DNA of 64,000 nt, taken from Qipengyuania sp. JC766. GTDB taxonomy: Bacteria; Pseudomonadota; Alphaproteobacteria; Sphingomonadales; Sphingomonadaceae. The notes under the pieces were generated by a model. It was not told the DNA's origin, did not search any database, and saw only the letters and a program-made list of their open reading frames with translations. Numbering within the stretch: position 1 is the stretch's first letter; every line of letters starts with the position of its first letter. Where the stretch lies: the NCBI RefSeq assembly GCF_040717445.1, contig NZ_JBFEFL010000001.1, forward strand, positions 868,001 through 932,000, read 5' to 3'. Below, piece by piece: positions 10,249-22,232 of this stretch. The position numbers and the translations under genes are program-made.

Positions 10249-13200
10249 ATGCCCGACCTCAACCGCATTCTCGCGGCCGACACACCCTTGAGTCTCACAT
10301 CCATCGCCCGCGGCGCACAGCCGCTGGTGATGAGCGACCTTGCGCGCGCCGCCAAGGGACGGGCCGTCTTCATCACGGCGGACGATGCCGCCATGCGCGC
10401 GGTGTCCGATGCGGCACGATATTTCGCGCCGGAACTGGAAGTGCTGGAATTTCCGGCGTGGGACTGCCTGCCGTTCGACAGGGCCAGCCCCGCGCTTTCG
10501 GTAAGCGCGCGTCGCCTGTCCGCCTTGCATCGCTTGCAGGCCGGGCGAACGAAGGACCAGCTTCTCGTCACCACGGTCAATGCCGTCCTCCAGCGCGTCC
10601 TGACGCCTTTCCGCATTCGCGAAAGCATCCGCGAGTTCAAGCCGGGGACGGAAATCGGGCGCGACAGCCTCGCCGCCCTGCTCCAGCGCCAGGGCTACAG
10701 CCGTGCCGACACGGTCATCGACAAGGGCGAATACGCCGTACGCGGATCGATCGTCGACATCTTCCCCTCGGGTCTCGACCAGGGTCTGCGGCTGGACTTC
10801 TTCGGGGACGAACTGGAATCGCTGCGCAGCTTCGATCCCAACACGCAGATGAGCACCGGACGGCTGGATTCTCATTTGCTGCTGCCGGCGAGCGAGGCGC
10901 TGCTCGACGAGGACAGCATCAAGCGGTTCCGCACCCGTTACCGGGAGATGTTCGGCGCGGATGCGACTCAGGACCCGCTCTACGAATCCGTCAGCGAGGG
11001 ACGGCGGCTCGCCGGAATGGAGCACTGGCTGCCCCTGTTCGAAGAGCGGATGGCGACGCTGTTCGACTATCTCGATGCCAAGGACGATGTCGTCGTCATC
11101 GATGCGGCGGCACTGCCTGCGGCCGAAGAGCGCCTGTCGGACATCGCGGATTACCAGGACCAGCGCACGAGTGCATCGGGACAAGCGAAGGGCAGCTATC
11201 GTCCCCTTCCCGCTGATGCCCTTTACCTCAAGCAGGACGAGTTCGCCGCGGAGCTGGACAAGGCGCCCGCGCACCGGACGAAGATTTTCGCCGAACCCGA
11301 CACCGAGGGCACGATCGATTTCGGCTTCGGCTCCGCGCGCGATTTCGCGCCGGAGAGAGCACGCGGGGACAATGTCTATGAAGCGGCGGCGGACCATCTC
11401 AAGGCTCTTGCCAAGGCCGGCAAGAAGACGCTTTTCGCCGCCTATTCCAACGGCAGCCGGGCACGTATCGCGTCGATCCTGACGGAAGCGGGCGCGGCAA
11501 CCCAGACGGCGGAAACCTGGCAGGAGGCGCTCGGCCTGGCAGCCAAGGGCAAGTCTGTCGCACTGGTCCTGCCGCTCGATACCGGGTTCTCGAACGACGA
11601 GATCGAACTCGTCACCGAGCAGGACGTGCTGGGCGACCGGCTTGTCCGCAGGCGCAAGCGCCGCAAGGATTCGGATGCGTTTCTCGCCGAACTGCAGGCG
11701 CTCAACCGCGGCGACCTCGTGGTCCATGTCGAGCACGGGATCGGCAAGTATCTCGGGCTCGAGCCGATCGCCGTGGGCAAGAGCCAGCACGACTGCGTGA
11801 TGCTGGAATATGCCGGAGGCGACAAACTCTACATCCCGGTCGAAAACATCGACGTCCTCAGTCGGTACGGCAGCAGCGAGGAAGCCGTCACGCTGGACAA
11901 GCTGGGCGGGGAAGCCTGGCAGAGGCGCCGGTCCAGACTGCGCGAGCGCATCCGCGAGATCGCGAACGAACTGATGAAGACCGCTGCATCGCGGTCGCTG
12001 AAGAAGGCGCCCGTCCTCGAAGCGGACGGCTCCTCCTACAACCAGTTCGTCGATCGATTCCCTTGGGAAGAAACCGACGACCAGGAACGCGCCATCGAGG
12101 ACGTGCTGCGCGATCTGGAGAGCGGCAGACCGATGGACCGGCTGGTGTGCGGCGATGTCGGCTTCGGCAAGACCGAGGTCGCCCTGCGCGCAGCCTTCGT
12201 GGCGGCCATGAACGGGCAGCAGGTGGCCGTCGTTGCGCCTACGACCTTGCTCGCCCGCCAGCACTACCAGAATTTCGCCGATCGCTTCGCCCCCTTCCCG
12301 TTGAAGGTCGGCCGCCTCAGCCGCCTCGTTCCGTCCAAGGAGATGAGCGCGACGCGCGACGGTCTCGAAAAGGGCGATATCGACATCGTGATCGGCACCC
12401 ACGCCATCCTTTCGAAATCCACCAGCTTCAAGAACCTGGGCCTGGTCATCGTGGACGAAGAGCAGCGCTTCGGGGTCACGCACAAGGAAAAGCTCAAGCA
12501 ACTGCGGTCGGATGTCCACATGCTGACGCTGACCGCGACGCCGATCCCGCGTACCCTGCAAATGGCCATGAGCGGCTTGCGCGAACTCAGCACCATCCAG
12601 ACCCCGCCGGTCGATCGCCTGGCGGTCCGCACCTACGTGATGGAATGGGACGACATGGTGATGCGCGAGGCCCTGCTGCGCGAACACCATCGCGGCGGCC
12701 AGAGCTTCATCGTCGTCCCGCGCATTTCCGACATGGAAGGCATCGAAGGCTGGCTGCGCGAAACCGTGCCGGAAGTGAAGGTCGTGACCGCGCACGGCCA
12801 GATGGGTGCCGGCGAGATCGAAGAACGGATGAGCGCGTTCTACGAGAACAAGTACGATGTGCTGCTCAGCACGACGATCGTCGAAAGCGGCCTCGACCTG
12901 CCGAGCGCGAACACCATCATCATCCATCGCGCCGATATCTTCGGCCTTGCCCAGCTCTACCAGCTGCGGGGCCGTGTCGGCCGGTCCAAGCTGCGCGCAT
13001 ATGCCTACCTGACGCACGAGAAGGATGTCGCCCTTTCCGAGGTCGCTGAAAAGCGCCTCAAGGTGCTGGGCGACCTCGACAGCCTCGGTGCCGGTTTCCA
13101 GCTCGCCAGCCACGATCTCGACATCCGCGGCGCGGGCAACCTGCTGGGCGACGAGCAGTCGGGCCATATCCGCGAAGTCGGTTTCGAACTCTACCAGTCG

Positions 13201-13773
13201 ATGCTGGAAGACGCGATCCTGGCCGCAAAGGCCGGCGAGATGGGCCTCGACCCTGCCGAGCGCGACACGGTCAGTCCGCAGATTACCGTCGATGCGCCGA
13301 TCATGATTCCGGAAGACTACGTGCCCGATCTCGCCGTGCGCATGGCGCTGTATCGCCGCCTGAACGATGCGCGCGACAAGGCCGAGATCGAGGCGCTGGC
13401 CGCCGAGATGATCGACCGGTTCGGCGAACTGCCGGCCGGAACAGCCAATCTGGTCCGCCTCATAGAGATCAAGCATCAGGCGATCGCAGCCAACATCGCC
13501 AAGATCGATGTCGGCGCCCGCGGAACGCTGGTGACGTTCCACAAGGACGACTTCCCCGATCCCGCCGGCCTGATCGCCTATGTCGACAAGCGGAAGGATT
13601 CGGTCCGTCTGCGTCCGGACATGAAGCTGGTGGTGGACCGGGCCTGGGGCGATCCGCAGAGCCGACTGAACGGCCTGTTCCAGCTCACCAAGGGCCTCAG
13701 CACGATCGCCTCGCGCGCGAAGGACGGGAAGAAGAACGTCCCATCGACGAAGGGCGAACCGCAGACGGCGTAA
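10249..13773 (+). CDS. mfd: transcription-repair coupling factor Mfd
   Basis: 1174 residues. In order: a UvrB-homology region (FPAWDCLPFDR), the RNA-polymerase-interacting CarD-like domain (GDLVVHVEHGIGKYLGLE), the RecG-like translocase with Walker A GDVGFGKT and DEEQRFGV, motif VI LRGRVGRS, and a C-terminal TRCF domain. Mfd displaces stalled RNA polymerase and recruits UvrA. Nothing unusual is seen. Confidence 0.97.
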   Translation: MPDLNRILAADTPLSLTSIARGAQPLVMSDLARAAKGRAVFITADDAAMRAVSDAARYFAPELEVLEFPAWDCLPFDRASPALSVSARRLSALHRLQAGRTKDQLLVTTVNAVLQRVLTPFRIRESIREFKPGTEIGRDSLAALLQRQGYSRADTVIDKGEYAVRGSIVDIFPSGLDQGLRLDFFGDELESLRSFDPNTQMSTGRLDSHLLLPASEALLDEDSIKRFRTRYREMFGADATQDPLYESVSEGRRLAGMEHWLPLFEERMATLFDYLDAKDDVVVIDAAALPAAEERLSDIADYQDQRTSASGQAKGSYRPLPADALYLKQDEFAAELDKAPAHRTKIFAEPDTEGTIDFGFGSARDFAPERARGDNVYEAAADHLKALAKAGKKTLFAAYSNGSRARIASILTEAGAATQTAETWQEALGLAAKGKSVALVLPLDTGFSNDEIELVTEQDVLGDRLVRRRKRRKDSDAFLAELQALNRGDLVVHVEHGIGKYLGLEPIAVGKSQHDCVMLEYAGGDKLYIPVENIDVLSRYGSSEEAVTLDKLGGEAWQRRRSRLRERIREIANELMKTAASRSLKKAPVLEADGSSYNQFVDRFPWEETDDQERAIEDVLRDLESGRPMDRLVCGDVGFGKTEVALRAAFVAAMNGQQVAVVAPTTLLARQHYQNFADRFAPFPLKVGRLSRLVPSKEMSATRDGLEKGDIDIVIGTHAILSKSTSFKNLGLVIVDEEQRFGVTHKEKLKQLRSDVHMLTLTATPIPRTLQMAMSGLRELSTIQTPPVDRLAVRTYVMEWDDMVMREALLREHHRGGQSFIVVPRISDMEGIEGWLRETVPEVKVVTAHGQMGAGEIEERMSAFYENKYDVLLSTTIVESGLDLPSANTIIIHRADIFGLAQLYQLRGRVGRSKLRAYAYLTHEKDVALSEVAEKRLKVLGDLDSLGAGFQLASHDLDIRGAGNLLGDEQSGHIREVGFELYQSMLEDAILAAKAGEMGLDPAERDTVSPQITVDAPIMIPEDYVPDLAVRMALYRRLNDARDKAEIEALAAEMIDRFGELPAGTANLVRLIEIKHQAIAANIAKIDVGARGTLVTFHKDDFPDPAGLIAYVDKRKDSVRLRPDMKLVVDRAWGDPQSRLNGLFQLTKGLSTIASRAKDGKKNVPSTKGEPQTA

Positions 13774-13827
13774 GGCGTTGCTCCGCGCGATCCTTTCCGA
13801 CTAGGCTGGCCGGGAGGGAGAAATACC

Positions 13828-16251
13828 ATGCATCGTGTTCTGACCAGATCCACCGCCGCGATCGCGCTTGCCATCGGGGCCGGCTTCGCCATGCCTGCCA
13901 TCGCGCAGGATGGATACCAGTTGCCACCGCAGGACGTAACCGACATCGTGACCCGCGCCCCCAGCCCCGGCGTGTCGGTTTCGCCGGATAACGACCAGAT
14001 GCTCCTTCTCGCGCGGGAAGCCCTTCCGCCGGTCGCCGAACTAGCGAAACCGATGGAGAAGCTGGCAGGCCTGCGGCTCGATGCGGCGACCAACGACCGG
14101 CACGGAACCCGCGCGACGGTCGGCCTGTCCCTGCAGGATATCGACAGCGGTACGGTCCGCCCGGTCGCACTGCCCGCCAATGCCGATATATCCGACGTGT
14201 CCTGGGCACCGGACGGTTCGCGGGTCGTCTTCACGAACACGCGCGCCGACGCGATTGACCTGCACGTGCTCGACACCGAAGCCGCGACCTCGCGCAAGGT
14301 GATGGACGGCGGCGTCAATCCGATCTTCCAGAATGCGCGATGGCTGCCCGACGAACGACTGCTGGTCCTGACGATTCCTGAAGGCCGCGGCGCGAAGCCG
14401 GTCGAATCGCTGACCCCGACCGGTCCCGCCATCCAGGACGCCGCGGGCGGGGAGGAAGCGCAGACCCGCACCTATCAGGACCTCCTCGAGAACCCGTATG
14501 ACGAGGCGCTGTTCGAATGGCTGGCCACCAGTCAGCCGGTCGTCATGGATGCTGATGGTGGCAATGTGCGGGAGATCGGCGAACCGCGCATCTACACCAG
14601 CGTCAGCCCGTCGCCCGACGGGCGTTACCTGCTGATGGAGTGGCTGGAAAAGCCGTTCTCATACCAGGTTCCCTATTACCGCTTCCCCACCACCAGCGCG
14701 GTCTACACGATGGAGGGCGAACTGGTCGAAACGATCGTTCGCCAACCGCTTGCGGACGCCTTGCCCGTCCAGGGCGTGGTGACTGGCCCGCGCAACATCC
14801 AGTGGCATCCGACGGAGGACTCTCTCCTGTTGTGGGTCGAGGCGCAGGACGGCGGCGACCCGCGGGTCGAGACGGACAATCGCGACAACATCGTGGCGGT
14901 CACCGCGCCGTTCTCCGGCGAGCCGCGCGTGCTGGCCCGACTGGAAGACCGCGCTTCGGGTGCCTTCGGGATCGACGGGTCCGACGATCTCATCGCCTAC
15001 GAATACGACCGGGACACGCGCGAAATCCGGCAGACGCTGATCGACGTGACGGGCGGAGACGCGCCGCGCGAGATCAACATCCGCAATGCGCAGGATGCCT
15101 ATGCCGATCCGGGCAGTCCGCTCTTCACCTACACCGATCGCGGCTTCTCGGTCGCGCGCAATGTCGACGGCAAGCTGTTGCTAACAGGGTCCGGCGCGAC
15201 GCCCGAAGGCTATCGCCCATTCCTGCGCCGCTTCGACCTCGACACACTCGAAACCGAGGAGGTCTGGCGCAATTCCGGGGAACAGCTGGAATCGGTGGTC
15301 GATGTAGTTTCGGACGACGGCAGCGAGTTCATCACCTACTTCGAAAGCCCGCTCAATCCGGGCAACTTCAAGCTCTACCGGGACGGCACCGACCGCTTCC
15401 TGACCGACTTTCCCGACCCGCATCCCGAACTGACCGGAATCAAGCGCGAACTGGTGACCTACAAGCGCGCCGACGGCGTCGACCTCACCGCCACTCTCTA
15501 CCTCCCGCCGGGATACAAGGAGGGCGACAAGCTGCCGGTCGTCGTGTGGGCCTACCCGATGGAATACAACGACGCGGCGACGGCGGGCCAGAACCGCGAT
15601 TCACCGTATCGCTTCACCCGCATCGGGGGATATTCGCACCTGTTCTTCCTGACGCAGGGCTATGCCGTTCTCGACCGCGCGGCCATGCCGGTGGTGGGAG
15701 CGGACCCGGAAACGGTCAACGACACCTTCATCGAACAGATCGTTGCGAGCGCGCAGGCGGCCATCGACTTCACGGTCGAGCGCGGCTTCGGTGACGGCGT
15801 GCGCGTGGGCGTCGGCGGGCACAGCTACGGCGCGTTCATGACGGCGCACCTGCTGGCGCAGAGCGACATCTTCAAGGCGGGCATCGCACGATCGGGCGCC
15901 TACAACCGTACGCTGACGCCGTTCGGGTTCCAGTCGGAACGGCGGATCTTCTGGGATACGCCGGAAACCTACTACAAGCTCAGCCCCTTCATGGCCGCCG
16001 ACCAGATCGACGAGCCGATCCTCTTCATCCACGGCGCCAACGATTCCAATTCCGGCACATTCCCGCAGCAATCCGAACGCATGTTCGCGGCGGTGAAGGG
16101 GACCGGAGGAACCGCGCGCTTGGTCATGCTGCCGCACGAGGATCACGGGTATCGCGGACGGGAATCGATCCTGCACACGCTGGACGAGATGTTCGACTGG
16201 TTCGACCAGCACGTGAAGAATGCCGAGGTCGAGGTGACCGCGGCGCCCTAG
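13828..16251 (+). CDS. secreted S9-family prolyl-oligopeptidase-like serine peptidase
   Basis: 807 residues with an N-terminal signal peptide (about 1-27, ends PAIAQD). A long beta-propeller region is followed by an alpha/beta-hydrolase domain. The catalytic triad is readable: Ser666 in GGHSYGAF, Asp739 in GANDSNSG and His773 in HEDHGY. It resembles the glutamyl-/prolyl-oligopeptidase branch that cleaves peptides in the periplasm. Strong ribosome site (GGGAGGGAG) before ATG 13828. Convergent with the EAL gene, with a GC-rich hairpin between. Confidence 0.92.
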   Translation: MHRVLTRSTAAIALAIGAGFAMPAIAQDGYQLPPQDVTDIVTRAPSPGVSVSPDNDQMLLLAREALPPVAELAKPMEKLAGLRLDAATNDRHGTRATVGLSLQDIDSGTVRPVALPANADISDVSWAPDGSRVVFTNTRADAIDLHVLDTEAATSRKVMDGGVNPIFQNARWLPDERLLVLTIPEGRGAKPVESLTPTGPAIQDAAGGEEAQTRTYQDLLENPYDEALFEWLATSQPVVMDADGGNVREIGEPRIYTSVSPSPDGRYLLMEWLEKPFSYQVPYYRFPTTSAVYTMEGELVETIVRQPLADALPVQGVVTGPRNIQWHPTEDSLLLWVEAQDGGDPRVETDNRDNIVAVTAPFSGEPRVLARLEDRASGAFGIDGSDDLIAYEYDRDTREIRQTLIDVTGGDAPREINIRNAQDAYADPGSPLFTYTDRGFSVARNVDGKLLLTGSGATPEGYRPFLRRFDLDTLETEEVWRNSGEQLESVVDVVSDDGSEFITYFESPLNPGNFKLYRDGTDRFLTDFPDPHPELTGIKRELVTYKRADGVDLTATLYLPPGYKEGDKLPVVVWAYPMEYNDAATAGQNRDSPYRFTRIGGYSHLFFLTQGYAVLDRAAMPVVGADPETVNDTFIEQIVASAQAAIDFTVERGFGDGVRVGVGGHSYGAFMTAHLLAQSDIFKAGIARSGAYNRTLTPFGFQSERRIFWDTPETYYKLSPFMAADQIDEPILFIHGANDSNSGTFPQQSERMFAAVKGTGGTARLVMLPHEDHGYRGRESILHTLDEMFDWFDQHVKNAEVEVTAAP

Positions 16252-16266
16252 CCCGCCATCCGGGAC

Positions 16267-16289
16267 GGGGCTGCGCCCGGCGCGGCCCC
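16267..16289. terminator. GC-rich hairpin between convergent genes
   Basis: GGGGCTGCG and CGCGGCCCC pair with one G-T wobble around a five-base loop, exactly between the stops of the S9 peptidase and the EAL gene. There is no T-run, so it is a possible bidirectional terminator only. Confidence 0.4.
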
Positions 16290-17110
16290 TAACCCTTCAG
16301 CAGGCTGTCGAACGCATCGGCGGACATGGGCTTCGCGCCGAGGAACCCCTGCCACCGGTCGCACCGTTCGCGGCGGACCGCATCGCGCTGCGCGTCGGTT
16401 TCCACGCCTTCCGCGATCACTTTCAGTTCGAGAGCCTCGGCCATCGCGACGATGCCCTGCAGCACTGCAAGGTCCGTCGGCTCGTCAACGATCCCCTGCA
16501 CCATCGACCGGTCGAGCTTCAGTGCGTCGAGCGGCAGGACCTTGAGATAGCGGAAATTGCAGAAGCCCGCCCCGAAATCATCAAGCGCCACCGCGATCCC
16601 CTCGTCCGCCAGGACGCGCAGCAGCACAGCCGCCCGGTCGAGCTCCGGCACCAGCGCCTGCTCGGTGATTTCCAGCGTCAGGCGGTCGGCGGGAAAACCG
16701 GTCGCTTCCAGATCCTCGAACAGCGCCTTGGCAAATGCAGTGTCCGCGAGGTCGTGCGCCGTGACGTTGAGCGAAAGCCGCAAGTCCTCCGGCCAATTCA
16801 GTGCGGCCGTCATCGCCTTGCGATAGACATACGATGCCAGCACCTCGGCAAGGTCGGTCTGGCGCGCAATTTCGAACAGCGTGTCGCCCGACACCGGGTG
16901 ATGCCCGCCGAACGGCCAGCGCACCAGCGCTTCCGCCCCCGCGATCGTATCGTCGGCGCATGCGAATTGCGCCTGGAAGAGTATGTCGATCGAATCGTTC
17001 TCGATCGCCCTGCGCAACGCGCTGCCAAGGCCCTGGACCGCGGGATTGCGCCGGTCCGTACGGGAGCGTCTGTCGATGATTGGATCGGCCATCAGGAGGG
17101 CATAGGACAT
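16289..17110 (-). CDS. EAL-domain cyclic-di-GMP phosphodiesterase
   Basis: A stand-alone EAL domain of about 273 residues after a short basic N-terminus, with no GGDEF, PAS or membrane segment. Catalytic signatures are present: EALVRW, the NVTAHDL region, EITEQAL, DDFGAG and KLDRSMV, with IAEGVE near the end. Activity hydrolysing c-di-GMP is therefore likely. The usual QGYLFSRP is altered to QGFLGAKP. ATG 17110 is preferred, but 17092 is a second in-frame choice and longer starts exist. Divergent from NAD kinase. A possible partner effector, a PilZ protein, is encoded at 44.3 kb. Confidence 0.88.
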   Translation of the reverse strand: MSYALLMADPIIDRRSRTDRRNPAVQGLGSALRRAIENDSIDILFQAQFACADDTIAGAEALVRWPFGGHHPVSGDTLFEIARQTDLAEVLASYVYRKAMTAALNWPEDLRLSLNVTAHDLADTAFAKALFEDLEATGFPADRLTLEITEQALVPELDRAAVLLRVLADEGIAVALDDFGAGFCNFRYLKVLPLDALKLDRSMVQGIVDEPTDLAVLQGIVAMAEALELKVIAEGVETDAQRDAVRRERCDRWQGFLGAKPMSADAFDSLLKG

Positions 17111-17175
17111 TCGCGACCCATACGCATCGCCAATCGTCGCGCGCGTGCGCTTTGCATCCACGTTGCCAAATGGGA

Positions 17176-17201
17176 CAGGCCCCAATAGGGACAGGGGCCT
17201 G
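17176..17201. promoter_or_regulatory. hairpin with direct repeat in the NAD kinase leader
   Basis: CAGGCCCC and GGGGCCTG form an 8-bp stem with a 10-base loop, ending 16 bases before the NAD kinase ATG. The octamer GGGACAGG also occurs twice, 17 bases apart (17172 and 17189). It may be an operator or a leader structure; no known regulator is matched. Confidence 0.3.
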
Positions 17202-17217
17202 GCGAGCGAGGGGATAC

Positions 17218-18006
17218 ATGAGCGACAGGCACGGTTTCACGCGGCTCGCACTGGCGATTTCCGATACGGCGCGGGCGCAGGAAACCGCGGCGGCCCTGCG
17301 CGAAGCGCATGACTGGGTGTCCGAGGACGAGGCCGAAGCCGTCGTGGCGCTGGGCGGCGACGGCTTCATGCTCCAGACGCTTCACCGGATGCTCGAAGGC
17401 GGCGCCGTAAAGCCGGTCTATGGCGTGAACCGGGGGACCATGGGGTTCCTGATGAACAAGCACCGGCCCTCCTCCAAGCTAATCGACCGGATCAACCGCA
17501 GTCGCAGGATCGCGATTTCGCCCCTCCAGATGAAAGCCACCACGCAAGACGGCACCAGCCACTCGGCCTGTGCGATCAACGAGGTGTCGCTGCTCAGGGA
17601 AACGCGCCAGACCGCCAAGATCGAAGTCCAGGTGGACGAGAAGGTGCGGATCAAGGAACTGGTCGCGGACGGCATCCTCGTCGCGACGCCCGCCGGTTCG
17701 ACCGCGTACAACCTGTCGGCCAACGGCCCCATACTGCCGCTCGAATCGCAGCTTCTCGCCCTGACGCCCATCAGCGCCTTCCGCCCACGCCGCTGGCGCG
17801 GGGCGATCCTGCCAGACCGGGCGCGGATCACGCTGCGGATCAATGAACATGACAAGCGCCCGGTGGCCGCCGTGGCCGACCAGCAGGAAATCAGGGACGT
17901 GGCCGAAGTCCAGATCGAGCGGCTGCGCGATACCGACCTGACGTTGCTGTTCGATCCCGGCCACTCGCTCGATGAGAGGATCGTGTCCGAACAGTTCATG
18001 TTCTGA
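17218..18006 (+). CDS. nadK: NAD kinase
   Basis: 262 residues. It phosphorylates NAD to NADP. The GGDG motif is at residues 46-49 (ALGGDGFML) and the second signature appears as NEVSLLRE followed by TPAGSTAYNLSANGP. ATG 17218 is chosen because the product then starts 25-30 residues before the first core strand as usual and a purine-rich ribosome site (GCGAGGGG) precedes it; the frame is open further upstream. The gene stands just before tRNA-Asn. Confidence 0.95.
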   Translation: MSDRHGFTRLALAISDTARAQETAAALREAHDWVSEDEAEAVVALGGDGFMLQTLHRMLEGGAVKPVYGVNRGTMGFLMNKHRPSSKLIDRINRSRRIAISPLQMKATTQDGTSHSACAINEVSLLRETRQTAKIEVQVDEKVRIKELVADGILVATPAGSTAYNLSANGPILPLESQLLALTPISAFRPRRWRGAILPDRARITLRINEHDKRPVAAVADQQEIRDVAEVQIERLRDTDLTLLFDPGHSLDERIVSEQFMF

Positions 18007-18035
18007 ATCGACGACCCGAAATGGCGTTTGGGGGC

Positions 18036-18064
18036 TTGCCATCGCGCCAGCCCCGCCATATAGG
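18036..18064 (+). promoter_or_regulatory. sigma70-type promoter of tRNA-Asn
   Basis: TTGCCA (18036-18041), a 17-base spacer and TATAGG (18059-18064) fit the housekeeping consensus. They place a transcription start about 40 bases before the mature tRNA-Asn 5' end. The same -35 hexamer and spacer length are found before tRNA-Arg. Confidence 0.65.
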
Positions 18065-18110
18065 CCCGCCCTCGCCCGGAACGAACGTTCAAACACGGGT
18101 TCTGGGCTGC

Positions 18111-18185
18111 TCCCCGATAGCTCAGCGGTAGAGTAGGTGACTGTTAATCACTTGGTCGTTGGTTCGAATCCAACTCGGGGAGCCA
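18111..18185 (+). tRNA. tRNA-Asn (anticodon GTT)
   Basis: Full cloverleaf: acceptor TCCCCGA/TCGGGGA, D-arm GCTC...GAGT, anticodon loop CTGTTAA (GTT at 18143-18145), T-arm GTTGG-TTCGAAT-CCAAC, discriminator G and encoded CCA to 18185. Confidence 0.98.
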
Positions 18186-18576
18186 CTTTTGCCTCGTAAC
18201 GCGCAGTTACGTCGAACAATCTGTGCCCCTGCCCTGGGGCATCCCCACACATGGTACTGCTTCGCTCGGTAGCACTGCTTCCGTGGGGTTCTTAAGCGCT
18301 TTTGGCTGCCGTAATTACTCGAGCACACCGCTAATCAAAGCGCCTCTTCGGACGCGGTCCTGCCAATCGTATAGACACCATGAGTCTCTCAACCCCCAAT
18401 GCAATCGCCAGAGTTCCTGCCTTCGGTTCAATCTGACGCATTTTCAATTCGGAAAGCTCTGTCACGTCGAGCGAGCTCAAGAAATAGGATTTCCTAAACG
18501 GTTCAAACGTAATCGGTACCGCAAGAGAGCAGATCAATCCGAAATGCTCATCAAACGAGAGACTTCGGATACGCCG
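18186..18576. other. AT-richer non-coding stretch after tRNA-Asn
   Basis: Composition drops sharply here (about 43% G+C in one 60-base line against about 65% nearby). No convincing gene is seen. It holds two GC hairpins, TGCCCC/GGGGCA (18224-18241) and CCCCAC/GTGGGG (18243-18288); the second is followed by TTCTTAAG and may end the tRNA transcript. The lipoprotein frame is open back to 18223, but the upstream part shows no protein character. Confidence 0.5.
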
Positions 18577-19239
18577 ATGACGCGCGATGTTCTTCTAGCC
18601 TGCTTGGCCTTTCTCACACTCACCGCTTGCGATAGCTCAGAAACTGTTCGGTATCGACTGACAGTCGAGGTCGATACGCCGCAAGGCGAACGTGAGGGCT
18701 CGAGCGTAATCGAGGTCGAGGTTCGCGAACAGCCGCCGGGCCCGACCTTGGGGAACAAGGTTCGTTTGCGTCACCATGGCGAGGCGGTGGCGGTCGACAT
18801 GCCCAATGGAAAGACGCTTTTTGCGTTGCTCTACAATGAGCGGGATCTTGTCGAAGCAGGCAACCTTTACCCTTGGCGTGCGCTGCTACCCGCCCCTGGC
18901 GGTGATCATGCCTGGGGTGTGCGGGCAGCCCGAAATTTAGAGAAACGCGAAGGGCCCTATCCGCTTCCGCCTGCGTTCTATCCAACTTTTGTCACGTTCG
19001 ACGATCCAACCAATCATGCTACCATCATTCTGTTGGACAAGGATGACATTGCTGCCGAATTCGGCTCCGGCACAAGAATTAGCAATGTCACAGTTGAAAT
19101 GACCGATGATCGGGTGACGAGGGGACTACCAGATCGTTTGCCGTGGCTAACAGATCCCACCCTCGAGTCCTCGCCCAACGATGTTTATCCGGAAGGCTTA
19201 CCATTGGGTAATTTTCGCGGACTCTTTCATAGGAAATGA
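18577..19239 (+). CDS. putative lipoprotein, function unknown
   Basis: About 220 residues from ATG 18577; an ATG at 18544 is in frame but would put a charged extension before the signal. The N-terminus is a lipoprotein signal (MTRDVLLACLAFLTLTAC) with lipobox LTAC. The mature part contains a beta-rich domain (RYRLTVEVDTPQGEREG, SSVIEVEV) and a proline-rich middle. No family recognised. Codon and base composition are AT-richer than all neighbours and it sits alone between tRNA-Asn and the secA terminator, which suggests acquisition by transfer. Confidence 0.72.
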   Translation: MTRDVLLACLAFLTLTACDSSETVRYRLTVEVDTPQGEREGSSVIEVEVREQPPGPTLGNKVRLRHHGEAVAVDMPNGKTLFALLYNERDLVEAGNLYPWRALLPAPGGDHAWGVRAARNLEKREGPYPLPPAFYPTFVTFDDPTNHATIILLDKDDIAAEFGSGTRISNVTVEMTDDRVTRGLPDRLPWLTDPTLESSPNDVYPEGLPLGNFRGLFHRK

Positions 19240-19340
19240 GTTCAGTTCATAGAAAACGAGGTCGGGTTTCCAAAGATTGGTTTCCACCCTTGGTAATGTA
19301 ATACAATCTCGAAGGAGCCCCTTTTTCCAGCATTGGAACT

Positions 19341-19378
19341 GAAAGGGGCCTGACCGCATTGGCGGTCAGGCCCCTTTC
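19341..19378 (-). terminator. secA terminator
   Basis: A perfect 17-bp stem, left arm 19341-19357 and right arm 19362-19378, around the loop ATTG, nine bases past the secA stop. Only CCCCTTTC follows in place of a long T-run. The symmetry also lets it stop transcription coming from the lipoprotein side. Confidence 0.75.
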
Positions 19379-19386
19379 GTTGTGGG

Positions 19387-22134
<2,748 letters not shown>

Positions 22135-22232
22135 GAGGTGCTGCTTCCCGGATAATGTCAGAATATGCGATTGCGCCGCCCGAGCGTGCGGCATCGGGAC
22201 GACAGGAACTTCGGATTATGAAGAACGACGCG

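Noticed and set aside
10111-13542. A 1143-codon open frame on the minus strand across mfd
   Set aside because: It mirrors mfd exactly, is rich in Arg/His/Asp/Gly as antisense frames of GC-rich genes are, and has no domain or ribosome site.
18223-18576. N-terminal extension of the lipoprotein gene to position 18223
   Set aside because: It would place about 118 residues before a perfect lipoprotein signal and covers hairpins; the short start is better.
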